DNA of 64,000 bases from Shewanella cyperi (GCF_017354985.1 NZ_CP071501.1:3635001-3699000), one strand, 5' to 3'. Numbered from the stretch's first letter, positions 1-9,351 are shown. Numbers and translations are program-made. The notes: generated by a model not told the origin, from the sequence alone.

Positions 1-1560
1 AACCAGCTCGGTTTTGCGGGTCAGTTTGCTGCGATTGGTGAAGGCTTCACCCAGGAAGGGAATATCTCCCAGTAAGGGCACCTTGGACACCTGCTCGGAC
101 TGCTCACTCTTCATCAGGCCGCCGATAACCACCACATCGCCGGACTGGGCGCGGATAACGGTATCGGACTCACGGATCTCACTTTGGGCCAGGGGCAGGT
201 CCAGTTCGGCATCGCTGACCCGGATATTTTTGTTCTGTTCGGTCACATCGGTCACCGAAGGATGGACGTGCAACAACACATTGCCCTGCTCATCGATTTG
301 CGGTGTGACATCCAGGGCTATCCCGGAGAAGAAGGGCGTCAGTTCGACCTGGGGTGTGGTCACAGGGGTATTGCTGGCCACAGTGGTGGAAGACACCTCG
401 GTGACAAAATACTCGTCCTTGCCCACCTTGATCACCGCTTTCTGGTTATTGGAGGCTGTCACGCGCGGGCTGGACAACACATCCACGTCGCCCTGGGTAT
501 CGAGTAGGGTGATCATGGCGCCAAAGTCAGCGCCCTTGACGGAAAGTGAGGTCATGCCACCCAATGCCTGGGTGATTTGGTTCCCGAAGGCGCCAGCGCC
601 TGTGTTAAAGGTGACCTGGGTATTGCCATTGCCAAAGGCCGTGCCCATCACATCCTGCCACTGGATCCCCTGCTGATAGCCATCGGACAGGGTCACTTCA
701 AGAATTTTGGCCTCCAGCACCACCTGACGCTGCAGGTGGGTTTCGGCGGTGGTGAGGAAATGACGGATCTGGCGCAACTCATCGGGGAAGGCCCTCACAG
801 TTACCAGCCCAGCCTGGGGGGTAACCATCACCTGACGTCCGTCCGCGCCCACCATGGACTCCAGGGTCAGTTTCAACTCACTCCAGAAGTCCGTCTTGGT
901 TTGGGAACGGATAAAAGTGCCGTTGATGATATTGTTGCTGTTGTTGCCGTTATTGCCCGAGCCATTATCCGAGCCGGAGCCATTGTTATTGTTGCTGTTA
1001 TTGCTGTTGTTATTGTTGTTGCGATTATTGTCCGACAAGCGGCCCGAGCTGACTGAGGTCAGCGACAATCCCTGACGTTCCATAAAGAGGTAATTGACCG
1101 GGAAGGTCTCGGTGCGCATCCCGGCAGGGAAAATCTGCAGCACCTTGCCCTGACGGTTGATCTCATAACCATAAAGATCTTCCACCACCTGCAGCGCCTC
1201 GCTCAAGGTCACACCCTTGAGGGACAGGGAGATGCGCCCCTGCACATTGGGATGCACCGCGACACTTAGGGGGGTGCCCTTCACCAGGCTGGGAAAAAAC
1301 ACCCTGGCATCCACATCGTTGGCAGCCACATCGAAGCGGCGCTCGACCGGCTGCTGTGGAGCCAATTGTGTCTTGGCGGCCCCCAATTCCTGCATGACAG
1401 CGGCGGGCAATTGCACCGGAGGCGGCGTGGGCTTTTCGGCTTTGGCTTGGGTCGCCTGATTCAGCTCCGCTTTGGATTCTTTCGGTTGGGGTCTGTCCGT
1501 GGTTTGACAAGCCACCAGCAACAGGGACAACAGAGGGGTGAGGTAAAGGCCTGGCTTCAT
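1..1560 (-). CDS. mshL: MSHA biogenesis secretin MshL (partial, C-terminus off window)
   Basis: Outer-membrane secretin through which the MSHA type IV pilus is extruded. Reading from the ATG at 1560, 520 codons are open to the window edge, so the 3' end is missing. The N-terminus is a lipoprotein signal (LLLVAC, Cys18). A short secretin N-terminal domain follows (VAVHPNVQGRISLSLKGV, about residues 100-117), then an Asn/Ser/Gly-rich low-complexity stretch at about residues 174-211, then the secretin core with the typical GDVVVIGGLM and PLLGDIPFLG motifs. It is the last visible gene of a minus-strand msh operon and follows mshK by 12 bases. The Asn-rich tract lies in the spacer before the secretin core and looks like a repeat-prone insertion. 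Confidence 0.93.
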   Translation of the reverse strand, partial: MKPGLYLTPLLSLLLVACQTTDRPQPKESKAELNQATQAKAEKPTPPPVQLPAAVMQELGAAKTQLAPQQPVERRFDVAANDVDARVFFPSLVKGTPLSVAVHPNVQGRISLSLKGVTLSEALQVVEDLYGYEINRQGKVLQIFPAGMRTETFPVNYLFMERQGLSLTSVSSGRLSDNNRNNNNNSNNSNNNNGSGSDNGSGNNGNNSNNIINGTFIRSQTKTDFWSELKLTLESMVGADGRQVMVTPQAGLVTVRAFPDELRQIRHFLTTAETHLQRQVVLEAKILEVTLSDGYQQGIQWQDVMGTAFGNGNTQVTFNTGAGAFGNQITQALGGMTSLSVKGADFGAMITLLDTQGDVDVLSSPRVTASNNQKAVIKVGKDEYFVTEVSSTTVASNTPVTTPQVELTPFFSGIALDVTPQIDEQGNVLLHVHPSVTDVTEQNKNIRVSDAELDLPLAQSEIRESDTVIRAQSGDVVVIGGLMKSEQSEQVSKVPLLGDIPFLGEAFTNRSKLTRKTELV

Positions 1561-1572
1561 CTTGTTATTTTC

Positions 1573-1878
1573 CTATCTCTCTGTAACCGGCTTGAACAAG
1601 GTCAGCCGTGAACCATCGGATAACTGCAGGTAATCCGCACCAATGGCCGTGATCCTCAGCCCATTGAGTTGATCCCCCACCGCCACTATGCGGTTGCCCA
1701 CTATGGCATAGGCCTCTTTACCATTGCGCACTATGCTTTTGAGACCACCCTGGCTGTGGGTTTCGCCAGCGGTGGCGTACATGGCCGGGCGGGTGGGATC
1801 CTGAGCCGCAGTCAGTGCGAGCGGCAACAGTCCCAACAGCAATACACTAATCCTTGGCAACACTGATAAAGTCCTCAT
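1573..1878 (-). CDS. mshK: MSHA biogenesis protein MshK
   Basis: Small periplasmic MSHA pilus assembly protein of 101 aa. It carries a cleavable-looking signal (VLLLGLLPLALTAAQ), then DPTRPAMY, the sequence typical of PilP/MshK-like secretin-associated proteins, and ends in a compact beta domain (AIVGNRIVAVGDQLNGLRI). PilP-type proteins link the inner-membrane PilN/PilO complex to the secretin, which fits its place between mshJ and mshL. The chosen start overlaps the end of mshJ by 32 bases. A later start would shorten the signal peptide, so the first Met is kept. Identity rests mainly on the signal-DPTRP pattern and on synteny. Confidence 0.85.
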   Translation of the reverse strand: MRTLSVLPRISVLLLGLLPLALTAAQDPTRPAMYATAGETHSQGGLKSIVRNGKEAYAIVGNRIVAVGDQLNGLRITAIGADYLQLSDGSRLTLFKPVTER

Positions 1879-2497
1879 TGATGCTCAGGGTATAAAGCAG
1901 CAGCTCCACTTCCGCCCCGGGATAATCCTTCACCTGATAATCCAGGCGCTTCCAATACAGCTTGGTGGGCATGGACTCCAGTGCCTGCATAAAGCGCAGC
2001 AACGAGAAAAAATCGCCGCTCAGCTTCATACGCATGCCATGGGAGTACAGATTCAACTTCTCGGTCTCGCCCACCTGCAGCAAGGGTTCGGGGGCAATGG
2101 AAGCAAACTCCTGCAACTTGAGTCCGGGCATGGACTCCAACATCCGGCTGAGCAACCCGGGCATGAATTTCGCCGGTACCATGGCCACCATTTGCTCATC
2201 GAGCCTGGCATCCAGTTGTTGTTGCTCAGCGGCCAGCTGGGTCAGCCGCTGCCGGTAACTGGCATTGGGATCCAGTGCCAGCCGCTGGCGGTACAGTTCC
2301 AGCTGCTGCACCGAAATCTCATTTTCCTTCACCAGGGATTTGAGCCTGAGGTTCATCGCCTGGGTTTGTTGCCACAGGGCATCCAAAGGCTGCATCAGCA
2401 CCACGGCCAGCAGCACCAAAACTGCCAGGGCAATCAGGCCGCGCTCGCGGCGGCTTAAGCCATTGTATTTTTCGGCCAGTTCACGCACAGCACTCAT
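1847..2497 (-). CDS. mshJ: MSHA biogenesis protein MshJ (PilO-like)
   Basis: 216-aa inner-membrane protein of the MSHA assembly platform, equivalent in position and form to PilO. A short cytoplasmic N-terminus (RRERGL) precedes one membrane segment (about residues 20-37, ALAVLVLLAVVLM). A coiled-coil region follows (about 45-110, rich in Q, L and E), then a globular periplasmic domain. It overlaps mshI2 upstream by 4 bases (2494-2497) and mshK downstream by 32, indicating translational coupling in one transcript. Confidence 0.88.
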   Translation of the reverse strand: MSAVRELAEKYNGLSRRERGLIALAVLVLLAVVLMQPLDALWQQTQAMNLRLKSLVKENEISVQQLELYRQRLALDPNASYRQRLTQLAAEQQQLDARLDEQMVAMVPAKFMPGLLSRMLESMPGLKLQEFASIAPEPLLQVGETEKLNLYSHGMRMKLSGDFFSLLRFMQALESMPTKLYWKRLDYQVKDYPGAEVELLLYTLSINEDFISVAKD

Positions 2498-3093
2498 GGC
2501 TTGACCTCCTCGGGTTCAGAGGTCAACACAAAGCCCAGGGGCTTGTCTTCACCCCGGCTCATGGTCATGGCGGCGAACGATTGGCCCCTCAGGGTGTTAC
2601 TCTGCTTCAGGCGCTCCACCCACTGGGGGACATGGGCCGGCTTAAGGGTGTAACCGCTGAAACGGTAGCGACCTTCTTCGGCCAGGATCCCGTCAAGCCA
2701 CAGGCTGCCATCGGCGGCCTCTGCCAACTCCTGCAGCAAAGGTGCAAAACCCTGGCTCGCCAGTTGGGTACGCAGGCCAAGCTCACTGAGCAGGCGTTGC
2801 TTCAACTCCAGCTGTGCCGCTTCCAGTTCCACCTGATGGATAAGCGCAGGATCGGCCTTGTGCCGGGCCAGAGCCTGTTCCTGCAACTGTTTGTCGCTAT
2901 CGAGTTGCTGTTTGCGTTGTTCTGCCATTCTGAGCTGGCCCTGCAGCTGCAATTGCTGCCAATACACCAGGCCCATGGCGCCAATACCCAGCAACAACAC
3001 CAGGGCCACAGTGCGTCCCAACGCCGCCAGGGTCAGGCGTTGCCTCAGTGGCAACAGCGACCTGTCGTAGAGGTTTATCCGCGTCTTGCTCAC
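2494..3093 (-). CDS. mshI2: MSHA biogenesis protein MshI2 (PilN-like)
   Basis: 199-aa PilN-type inner-membrane protein. It starts with the short cytoplasmic motif KTRINLYDRSLLP; PilN proteins use an INLxP-like motif here to bind PilM. One membrane helix follows (about residues 28-46), then a long coiled coil (QLQGQLRMAEQRKQQLDSD) and a small C-terminal domain. It overlaps mshI (3090-3093) and mshJ (2494-2497) by 4 bases each. The order PilM-like, PilN-like, PilO-like, PilP-like, secretin is that of type IV pilus alignment complexes. Confidence 0.88.
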   Translation of the reverse strand: MSKTRINLYDRSLLPLRQRLTLAALGRTVALVLLLGIGAMGLVYWQQLQLQGQLRMAEQRKQQLDSDKQLQEQALARHKADPALIHQVELEAAQLELKQRLLSELGLRTQLASQGFAPLLQELAEAADGSLWLDGILAEEGRYRFSGYTLKPAHVPQWVERLKQSNTLRGQSFAAMTMSRGEDKPLGFVLTSEPEEVKP

Positions 3094-3968
3094 AGCACCT
3101 CCGGGGCAAATTCGGCCAGTCCCAGGCGGGCAAAGGTACCGGCCACAGAGTCTGTTTCCAGATAATTGACTTTCTGATTGAAGTTGGCGGCCAACAGGCG
3201 GCTCAATGCCCTGCCCGAACCTTCGACCAGAACCTCAATGGAGGCTACCGGTGCCTGGCGCAGCTGGCTCTCGAAATAATCCATGGAGCGCTGGATTTCC
3301 AGACTGAGGTTGTCGGCCACACCATAGGTCAGGTCCTGCTCGCTGAGGCCGTTGAGTTCACGAAATCCCCGCACCCGCCGCTGCATCCACAGCTCGCCCT
3401 CACGCACCACGGTAAGCAGCAAATCCTGCTCAGGCACATGACTGACCACCAATCTGGCCGGGGAATCCTTACCCCAGAGACGACTGCTGACCAGCTCTTC
3501 GATACTGATCCCCATCAGCTCACAACCCACGTCGTCAGCGGCTTTCACCAGGGCCTGCAATTCCGGCTTGGCACTGCACACCACGGTCAGCTTATTGCTG
3601 CCGGCAACCGGAGGGCTGAAGTAGTCGATTTGCAGTTTATCCAGGGGTTCACTGACCATGTCCTTGATGGACCACACCAGGGCCTGGGACACTTCATCCT
3701 CAGGCACCGCAGGCTTATCCACGGTCAGGAGTTGATAACGGGCGGGACAGAGCACCAACGCCAGACTCAGTGGCCCCAGGCGCTGACTCAGGGGAGCCAT
3801 CAGCGCAGACCAATCTTTGTCATCAATGGGGAATTGCAGCACTTCGGGATCTTTTCCCGGTTGCGGCAGGAAGACCCAGGCATAGGACTCGCCAAGAAAC
3901 AGGCCGGCGGGCCGCTTGCTTTGGTTGGCTTTCCAGAAGGACAAACGTGCCAAGAAACTGTTTTCCAT
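3090..3968 (-). CDS. mshI: MSHA biogenesis protein MshI (PilM-like)
   Basis: 292-aa cytoplasmic actin-fold protein of the PilM/MshI family, the first gene of the visible msh run. Family features are ALVWSIKDMVSEPLDKLQIDYF and the later DNLSLEIQRSMDYFESQL segment. It should sit on the cytoplasmic face of the MSHA machine and bind the N-terminal tail of MshI2. The 226-base gap upstream (3969-4194) is partly AT-rich and separates it from csrD; it probably holds the operon promoter, but no convincing -35/-10 pair could be fixed. Confidence 0.88.
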   Translation of the reverse strand: MENSFLARLSFWKANQSKRPAGLFLGESYAWVFLPQPGKDPEVLQFPIDDKDWSALMAPLSQRLGPLSLALVLCPARYQLLTVDKPAVPEDEVSQALVWSIKDMVSEPLDKLQIDYFSPPVAGSNKLTVVCSAKPELQALVKAADDVGCELMGISIEELVSSRLWGKDSPARLVVSHVPEQDLLLTVVREGELWMQRRVRGFRELNGLSEQDLTYGVADNLSLEIQRSMDYFESQLRQAPVASIEVLVEGSGRALSRLLAANFNQKVNYLETDSVAGTFARLGLAEFAPEVL

Positions 3969-4194
3969 TGTGAATGCCCGATATTCCTCTGTCCATGAAC
4001 GGTCTCGGGACGCCCTGAAGAGCCTTGAGCCCTCCTCCCCGAAACCGCGCTGAAGCTGATACCACCAAGGCTGGCGCCCCGGTGATTTACTCAGTAATTA
4101 TTTCTTTTTTAATAATATTTATTATGCAGGGAAATCCCACTCTAAGATAGGCCCATGACCGGCCATTCACAAGTGCGCAACAGCAAAATGCCAC

Positions 4195-6102
4195 TCAGGT
4201 CTCACTCGGGTCGCCGAAATAGCTGCCTTGGGCGGCACTGACCCCCAAAATCTGCAGGGTTTGCCATTCTTCGAAGCTACCCACGCCCTCGGCACACACC
4301 TGCACTTCGGTGCGGTACAAGCTGCCGATGAGACTGCGGACAAACAGTTGATTTTCAGGACGAAGATCGATTTGACGCACCACGGAGCGGTGCAACTTGA
4401 TCAGGTCAAACTTCAATTCCTTGATGTACTGGGTGCTGACCACTTGCTGCCCCACGTGGTCGACACACAGGCGCGCCCCCATCTTGCGCAGCATATCCAG
4501 TTTGGGCTCCAGGGCTTGCCTGTGCTTGATGACAGTATCTTCGGTGAGTTCGAAAATCAGCCTGGACGCCAAATGACGGTATTCCAGCAAGGTCGTCTGC
4601 AACCAACGCACAAAGGCGCGGCTTTGCAGCGAGTCCAGACTCAGGTTAATGCTGTAGTGATGCACACCGGGATTATCGTCGGCCATCAATTCGAACAGGG
4701 TACGCTCCACTATCTGGCGCTCGATTTGTGGCATCAGGCCGCACTTGGTCGCCATGGGCATAAACAGGCTGGCACGCACCAGATTGCCTTGGGGATCCCG
4801 GGCGCGGGTGAAAATTTCCCTGTGATGCAGCAGGCCATCCCCTTCCATCACAGGTTGGGCAAAGGCCACAAACCGGCGCCCCAGCAAGGCGTTTTCCAGA
4901 AAGCTGCGCCAACGGACCGAGCCCTTGGCAAACTCCTCATCCACCGCCCCCTTGTCGTACATAAACCAGTTGCTGGCCCCCTGCAGCTGCGCCGCCCGCA
5001 GCGCCATATCGGCTTCATCCAACAGCTGTTCGATTTGATCTCCCTCGGTGAAGAAGGCACCGCCGAGATGGAAAAAGTTATCCCTGGTCTCAATGGGCGG
5101 CAGCGGCTGGCTGAGGCAAATTTTCAGCAACCTGTCCGCCAGGCTGTCGGCTTCGGCAAGGGAAATCTGTGGCACCACGATCGCCAGTTGATTGTGGGAG
5201 CGGCGGGCAAAGATGCTGTTGGCCTGGGTTTGCAACACCAGGTTAATGCCGTTAATGGTGGCGTGCAGCAGCTCCAACACAGGCTCGCTGCCCAGTTCCT
5301 GTTCCAGCAGATCCAGGTCTTCCATCTCCAACAGGTAGATGACGCCATGGGCCATCATGCCGCGCTCGCTGGACAGGGCATCGAGGCGGTTCTTGAGAAA
5401 CAGCCGGTTGCCTATGCGGGTCTGGGGATCGAGAAAGGTGTTGGAGCGGATAAACTTATCGAAACGGGCCCGCTCCTTCTGGGCATCGGCCAGTTCCGCC
5501 AGCAAACGCGACAGAGCCCGGTTAATCAGCCTGGGCTTGCCGTTGCCCGGGGATTTGGCGGCCTCTTCATGGCGACCATCGAGGATCAGCTTGCTGCGCT
5601 GGGCCAGGGCTTCCACGCCCTCCAACTCGGTGGAGAACCAGCGATAACCGAAACGGACAAAGGCGGCTATGGCACCGAGGCCTATCAGCAGTACCAGTAA
5701 CTCGGCCTCACTGAGGCGGTATTGGGAAAAGGGCCGCGGCAACACCAGCTGCATCCTCAGCTGCCCCTGGCTGCCCAGCTGTTTGTCATACTGCAGCACC
5801 TGCTCGGAGTCCAAATTGCCCTGATACTCGAACACGGGTTCTCCGGCTTCGCTCAGCCGGAAACTCACGGCGTTATAGGCCAGCAGCAAGGGCGGCAGCC
5901 AGCTGTCCAGGGCCCATTCACTGTGGTTCTGATAGTGATTGACCAGCATGGTTTCCAGCTCGTTCACCTTTTGCTGTTGAAAGCGGTAGGTGAGCTGGAT
6001 AAAGCTGACAACGGCGCTGAGCAGGAACACAAAGGCCATGGCGGACAAAGACATCATCCAGAAACTGATGAGTTTTTTGGTCAGCATGCGGGTCAGTTGC
6101 AT
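4195..6102 (-). CDS. csrD: RNase E specificity factor CsrD (MshH), degenerate GGDEF-EAL
   Basis: 635-aa membrane protein of the CsrD/MshH family. Two membrane segments (about residues 12-34 and 133-152) bracket a periplasmic domain. A HAMP-like linker is followed by a GGDEF-like domain in which the catalytic motif is replaced by RSHNQ (301-305), and an EAL-like domain in which EAL reads EIF (429-431, HREIFTRARDP). In E. coli CsrD such degenerate domains do not make or break c-di-GMP; they promote RNase E cleavage of the CsrB/CsrC sRNAs. Location directly upstream of the MSHA genes is the conserved arrangement that gave the name mshH. Its function here is by family. Confidence 0.88.
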   Translation of the reverse strand: MQLTRMLTKKLISFWMMSLSAMAFVFLLSAVVSFIQLTYRFQQQKVNELETMLVNHYQNHSEWALDSWLPPLLLAYNAVSFRLSEAGEPVFEYQGNLDSEQVLQYDKQLGSQGQLRMQLVLPRPFSQYRLSEAELLVLLIGLGAIAAFVRFGYRWFSTELEGVEALAQRSKLILDGRHEEAAKSPGNGKPRLINRALSRLLAELADAQKERARFDKFIRSNTFLDPQTRIGNRLFLKNRLDALSSERGMMAHGVIYLLEMEDLDLLEQELGSEPVLELLHATINGINLVLQTQANSIFARRSHNQLAIVVPQISLAEADSLADRLLKICLSQPLPPIETRDNFFHLGGAFFTEGDQIEQLLDEADMALRAAQLQGASNWFMYDKGAVDEEFAKGSVRWRSFLENALLGRRFVAFAQPVMEGDGLLHHREIFTRARDPQGNLVRASLFMPMATKCGLMPQIERQIVERTLFELMADDNPGVHHYSINLSLDSLQSRAFVRWLQTTLLEYRHLASRLIFELTEDTVIKHRQALEPKLDMLRKMGARLCVDHVGQQVVSTQYIKELKFDLIKLHRSVVRQIDLRPENQLFVRSLIGSLYRTEVQVCAEGVGSFEEWQTLQILGVSAAQGSYFGDPSET

Positions 6103-6221
6103 GGGAAATACCGTCCTGGATTTATTGTTCTTATTTGGTTGCCCACCAGGGCGGTTGCCCCAGCTACCCAGAAGGTGGTGTGTACAGGGGTTCCGGCGGA
6201 ATTATTGAGCACCCAAAAACA

Positions 6222-6246
6222 AAAGGCAACCTTGAAGGTTGCCTTT
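6222..6246 (-). terminator. Terminator after the malic enzyme gene
   Basis: Inverted repeat GGCAACC (6225-6231) / GGTTGCC (6237-6243) flanked by A/T runs. Read on the minus strand it is followed by TTTTGTTTTT, as expected for an intrinsic terminator 9 bases past the maeB stop codon. Confidence 0.85.
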
Positions 6247-6254
6247 GCTGAACA

Positions 6255-7502
6255 TCAGCCGAGGTAGTTTTCCGGCAGGGTTGTCACGGCCGCCACCCCG
6301 GACTCTATCGCCGCCTGGGCCACTGCGGTGGCGATTCTTGGCAGCAATCTTGGGTCCATCGGCTTGGGCAGCACGTACTCGGGGCCAAAGCTCAGGCTGC
6401 TGACCTTGGGGTAGGCCTTGAGCACCGACTCGGGCACAGGCTCCTTGGCCAGGGCTGCGATGGCGTAAACTGCCGCCAGCTTCATCTCATCGTTAATCCG
6501 CGAGGCGCGCACATCCAAAGCACCACGGAAGATAAAGGGGAAACACAGCACGTTGTTGACCTGGTTGGGGTAGTCACTGCGACCAGTGCCCATGATCAGA
6601 TCTTTACGGATGTCGTGTGCCAGCTCGGGCTTGATCTCGGGATCCGGATTGGAGCAGGCGAAGATCACCGGGTTATCGGCCATCAGCAGCACGTCTTCGG
6701 CGCTGAGCACATCGGGACCGGACAGGCCCAGGAACACGTCGGCGCCCCGGATCACGTCCTGCAGGGTACGCTTGTCGGTGTTGTTGGCAAACAGTGCCTT
6801 GTACTCGTTCAAATCGTCGCGACGGGTATGGATCACACCCTTGCGGTCCAGCATGTATACGTTCTCACGCTGGGCACCACATTTGACCAGCATGGTCATA
6901 CAAGCGATGGCGGCGGCACCGGCACCCATACAAACAAATACCGCTTCTTCTATCTTCTTGCCCTGGATTTCCAGCGCGTTGAGCATGCCCGCGGCGGTCA
7001 CAATGGCGGTACCGTGTTGATCGTCGTGGAATACCGGCACAGAGCAACGCTCGATCAGCTCACGTTCAATCTCGAAACACTCGGGCGCCTTGATGTCTTC
7101 CAGGTTGATACCACCGAAAGTGTCGGCAATGGCTTCAACCACATTGATAAATTCTTCCGCGGTGCGGTGTTTTACTTCGATGTCGGTGGCATCTATGTTG
7201 GCGAAATGCTTGAACAGCAGCGCCTTGCCTTCCATCACCGGCTTGGAGGCCAAAGGTCCCAGATTACCCAGACCCAGAATGGCGGTACCGTTGGAGATCA
7301 CCGCCACAGTATTGCCCTTGTTGGTGTAGCGGTAAGCGTCGTTGGGATTGGAGGCAATTTCACGCACCGGCTCGGCCACACCCGGGCTATAGGCCAGGGC
7401 AAGGTCCATGCTGGTTGCGGCGGGTTTGGTCAGGCATACCGCCATCTTACCCGGGACCGGAAATTCATGATAATCGAGAGCTTGTTGACGAAGGTCTGCC
7501 AT
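6255..7502 (-). CDS. maeB: NAD(P)-dependent malic enzyme, short form
   Basis: 415-aa cytoplasmic oxidative decarboxylase converting malate to pyruvate and CO2 with reduction of NAD(P). It contains the malic-enzyme signatures AYSPGVAEP, the catalytic-lysine region EDIKAPECF, the metal/substrate motif DDQHGTAIV, and the dinucleotide-binding loop MGAGAAAIAC. The length matches the short bacterial form that lacks the phosphotransacetylase-like C-terminal domain of E. coli MaeB. Cofactor preference cannot be read from the sequence, so the symbol maeB is by usual Shewanella naming. It is monocistronic: a terminator follows and a 438-base gap precedes. Confidence 0.9.
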   Translation of the reverse strand: MADLRQQALDYHEFPVPGKMAVCLTKPAATSMDLALAYSPGVAEPVREIASNPNDAYRYTNKGNTVAVISNGTAILGLGNLGPLASKPVMEGKALLFKHFANIDATDIEVKHRTAEEFINVVEAIADTFGGINLEDIKAPECFEIERELIERCSVPVFHDDQHGTAIVTAAGMLNALEIQGKKIEEAVFVCMGAGAAAIACMTMLVKCGAQRENVYMLDRKGVIHTRRDDLNEYKALFANNTDKRTLQDVIRGADVFLGLSGPDVLSAEDVLLMADNPVIFACSNPDPEIKPELAHDIRKDLIMGTGRSDYPNQVNNVLCFPFIFRGALDVRASRINDEMKLAAVYAIAALAKEPVPESVLKAYPKVSSLSFGPEYVLPKPMDPRLLPRIATAVAQAAIESGVAAVTTLPENYLG

Positions 7503-7940
7503 TTTTTAATCCTGAAATACGACGAAGAGTTATGTAAAAGCGGCCGAGTCCACTGGGGCTGAGGTGCGGGCGACAACAAAAACCCCTTAGAAACAGGAAT
7601 AAGATACGCCAATCCGCCGACCGTTTATAGCCAAGATTAACAAATTTCACCGACTTAAGAGGACTAACCACCTGAAAGCGTTATTTTCATAAGTTAACTC
7701 AAGAAAACAATTAGCTATCCAATAGTTAACTTTGTAGTTTTAATACGGAAACATTCACACAACACCGGCCTGCAACCGCAAATTAAGCGGGGTTTTGTTT
7801 GAAACTTACCAAAGAATATTCCAAAAATGGCCCTTTCAGGGAAATGATCTGCTGCCGCAGTGCCTGGGGGATTTTCGTTGGCGCTGAATGCAAAAAAGGC
7901 GCTCGATGAGCGCCTTTTTCTGAATTCATTGCCGAAGCAA
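7503..7940. other. Intergenic region between maeB and rpmE
   Basis: 438-base gap between two minus-strand genes. It holds the rpmE terminator at 7892-7919 and, nearer maeB, an AT-rich stretch (about 7640-7760) that probably contains the maeB promoter. Open frames crossing it overlap the terminator and have no ribosome-binding site or family features. No tRNA or repeat was seen. Confidence 0.6.
7892..7919 (-). terminator. Terminator after rpmE
   Basis: GGCGCTC (7898-7904), loop GAT, GAGCGCC (7908-7914), flanked by A and T runs. On the minus strand the hairpin is followed by TTTTTT, about 20 bases beyond the rpmE stop. Confidence 0.9.
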
Positions 7941-8153
7941 TTACTTCTTGCCAAGCATACCGAAACGCTTGTTGAACTTGTCGATACGACCGCCGGTGTC
8001 AACTACTTTCTGGGTGCCGGTGTAGAATGGGTGACAAGCACCACACACGTCCAGGTGCAGGTCTTTACCTACAGTGGAGTTGATCTTGATAACGTTACCA
8101 CAAGTACAGGTGGCAGTGATCTGGGCGTATTCAGGATGGATACCTGGTTTCAT
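7941..8153 (-). CDS. rpmE: 50S ribosomal protein L31, zinc-binding type
   Basis: 70-aa protein of the large ribosomal subunit. Four cysteines in the C+ (zinc-binding) pattern are present: CTC at residues 16-18 and CGAC at 37-40, within [10 protein letters not shown] and [13 protein letters not shown]. It ends in basic [11 protein letters not shown]. This is the primary zinc-containing L31 rather than the zinc-independent YkgM form. It is monocistronic, with its own promoter (8243-8271) and terminator (7892-7919). Confidence 0.97.
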   Translation of the reverse strand: MKPGIHPEYAQITATCTCGNVIKINSTVGKDLHLDVCGACHPFYTGTQKVVDTGGRIDKFNKRFGMLGKK

Positions 8154-8242
8154 TTGGGATTACCTCAAGTTAAGGCCATGTCGCTCTTCCAACCCGAAGT
8201 CGGACACCACATGCGGTTAATACAGTATGTTCAGGGCGCAGA

Positions 8243-8271
8243 ATGCTACAGCAAAGCACCAATACTGACAA
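8243..8271 (-). promoter_or_regulatory. Likely sigma-70 promoter of rpmE
   Basis: On the minus strand TTGTCA (8271-8266) and TAGCAT (8248-8243) are separated by exactly 17 bases. A transcript would start near 8236 and carry a leader of about 80 bases before the rpmE ATG at 8153. Confidence 0.6.
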
Positions 8272-8391
8272 GTATATTATTGCAGCGCCCGGCCAATTTC
8301 CGACAGGTCCAAATCCGACCTTGCCCCTTAAGCATCCCCGGTTCGGGCCAACCGGGGATCCCTTGCTGAAGCGACACTTCGGGGCAACAAA

Positions 8392-9270
8392 TTATTGCAC
8401 TGTCTGCCCTGCTTCTTTGTCGGCGTAAACGCGGCTGGCGACCTTGGGATCCGGGTAACGCCCAAGTAACTCAGTCCCGGGACATTCCAGCCTGGCATCC
8501 TTTTTAAGCCCATTGATTTTATTGCGGGTAAAGGCCCCGGGGTTGGCATCAAACAGCGCCAACATGGCACTGTACACATCCACCTGCCACTTGGCGGCAT
8601 TGCGATTGGCGATGCGCCACAGGGTATCCCCAGCCTGTCGCTCCACCTCACAGTCGCTTGCTGCTGATCTGTTTGCTAAATCAACTGTGGGCTCAGCAAT
8701 GGCTGCGGCAATCTCAACTTGCGGCGCAAGCTCGGTTTTGGTGGGCGCCTCCTCGGTTTCGACTGACGCTTCCTGAGTTTTGACCGGCGCTTCCTGAATT
8801 TTGACCTGTGCTTGCGCACCCCGGGGCTTGGCGGCAGCAACTGAGGCCTGGGTTTCTTTTTCCCGGGATCCTTTTTCCCGGGGTTCTGAGGCCCGGGCAG
8901 GCAGGGCATCCTCGGTCAGCTTGGCCGAGGCCCCCGCAAACAGGGGAAACCAGCGGTATTCATGCCATTGATCCACCACATACTCACGCACCAACAAGCG
9001 TGCATTGGGATCGCGCACCTCTTCCACCCCGGTCAGCAGCAACATAAAACTGTTCAGGGGCTGCACCATTAATTTTTCTTCGCTTTCGCCCTGTTGCACC
9101 ACAAATTCCAGTCGGGACAGATCATTGCGTTCGGCAATAATGTTAACCCGCAGCCGTGGATGCTCCCCCAGGGTGAACTGGCTCTTATTGATACTGACAT
9201 GGGACAACTTGGCCATGGCCGCGCCCGGCAGCAACAGACAACAGAGCAGAACTGGGATCAGGCTTCGCAT
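8392..9270 (-). CDS. Exported FimV/LysM-like hypothetical protein
   Basis: 292-aa protein with a signal peptide (MRSLIPVLLCCLLLPGAAMA). The N-terminal domain resembles the FimV N-terminal region (LSHVSINKSQFTLGEHPRLRV). A charged, alanine- and glutamate-rich linker with repeated VKTQEA-like units follows (about residues 125-200). The C-terminal LysM-like domain contains ERQAGDTLWRIANRN, typical of FimV-type peptidoglycan-binding domains. It probably acts in the periplasm or cell envelope near peptidoglycan. It is divergent from priA, sharing an 81-base spacer. No specific role can be assigned. Confidence 0.75.
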   Translation of the reverse strand: MRSLIPVLLCCLLLPGAAMAKLSHVSINKSQFTLGEHPRLRVNIIAERNDLSRLEFVVQQGESEEKLMVQPLNSFMLLLTGVEEVRDPNARLLVREYVVDQWHEYRWFPLFAGASAKLTEDALPARASEPREKGSREKETQASVAAAKPRGAQAQVKIQEAPVKTQEASVETEEAPTKTELAPQVEIAAAIAEPTVDLANRSAASDCEVERQAGDTLWRIANRNAAKWQVDVYSAMLALFDANPGAFTRNKINGLKKDARLECPGTELLGRYPDPKVASRVYADKEAGQTVQ

Positions 9271-9351
9271 GGGTGGTTTTCCTCATCTATGGTCTGGTTC
9301 GGGAGGTCAACTCTGGTACACTAGCGGCATTCAAAAACAAAGTGTCTGATT

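Noticed and set aside
1163..1510. 115-codon minus-strand frame inside mshL
   Set aside because: The true secretin frame is open from 1560 to the window edge with clear motifs; this is a shadow.
7715..8002. 95-codon open frame on the minus strand across the maeB-rpmE gap
   Set aside because: It overlaps the rpmE terminator and rpmE end in another frame and has no ribosome-binding site or family features.
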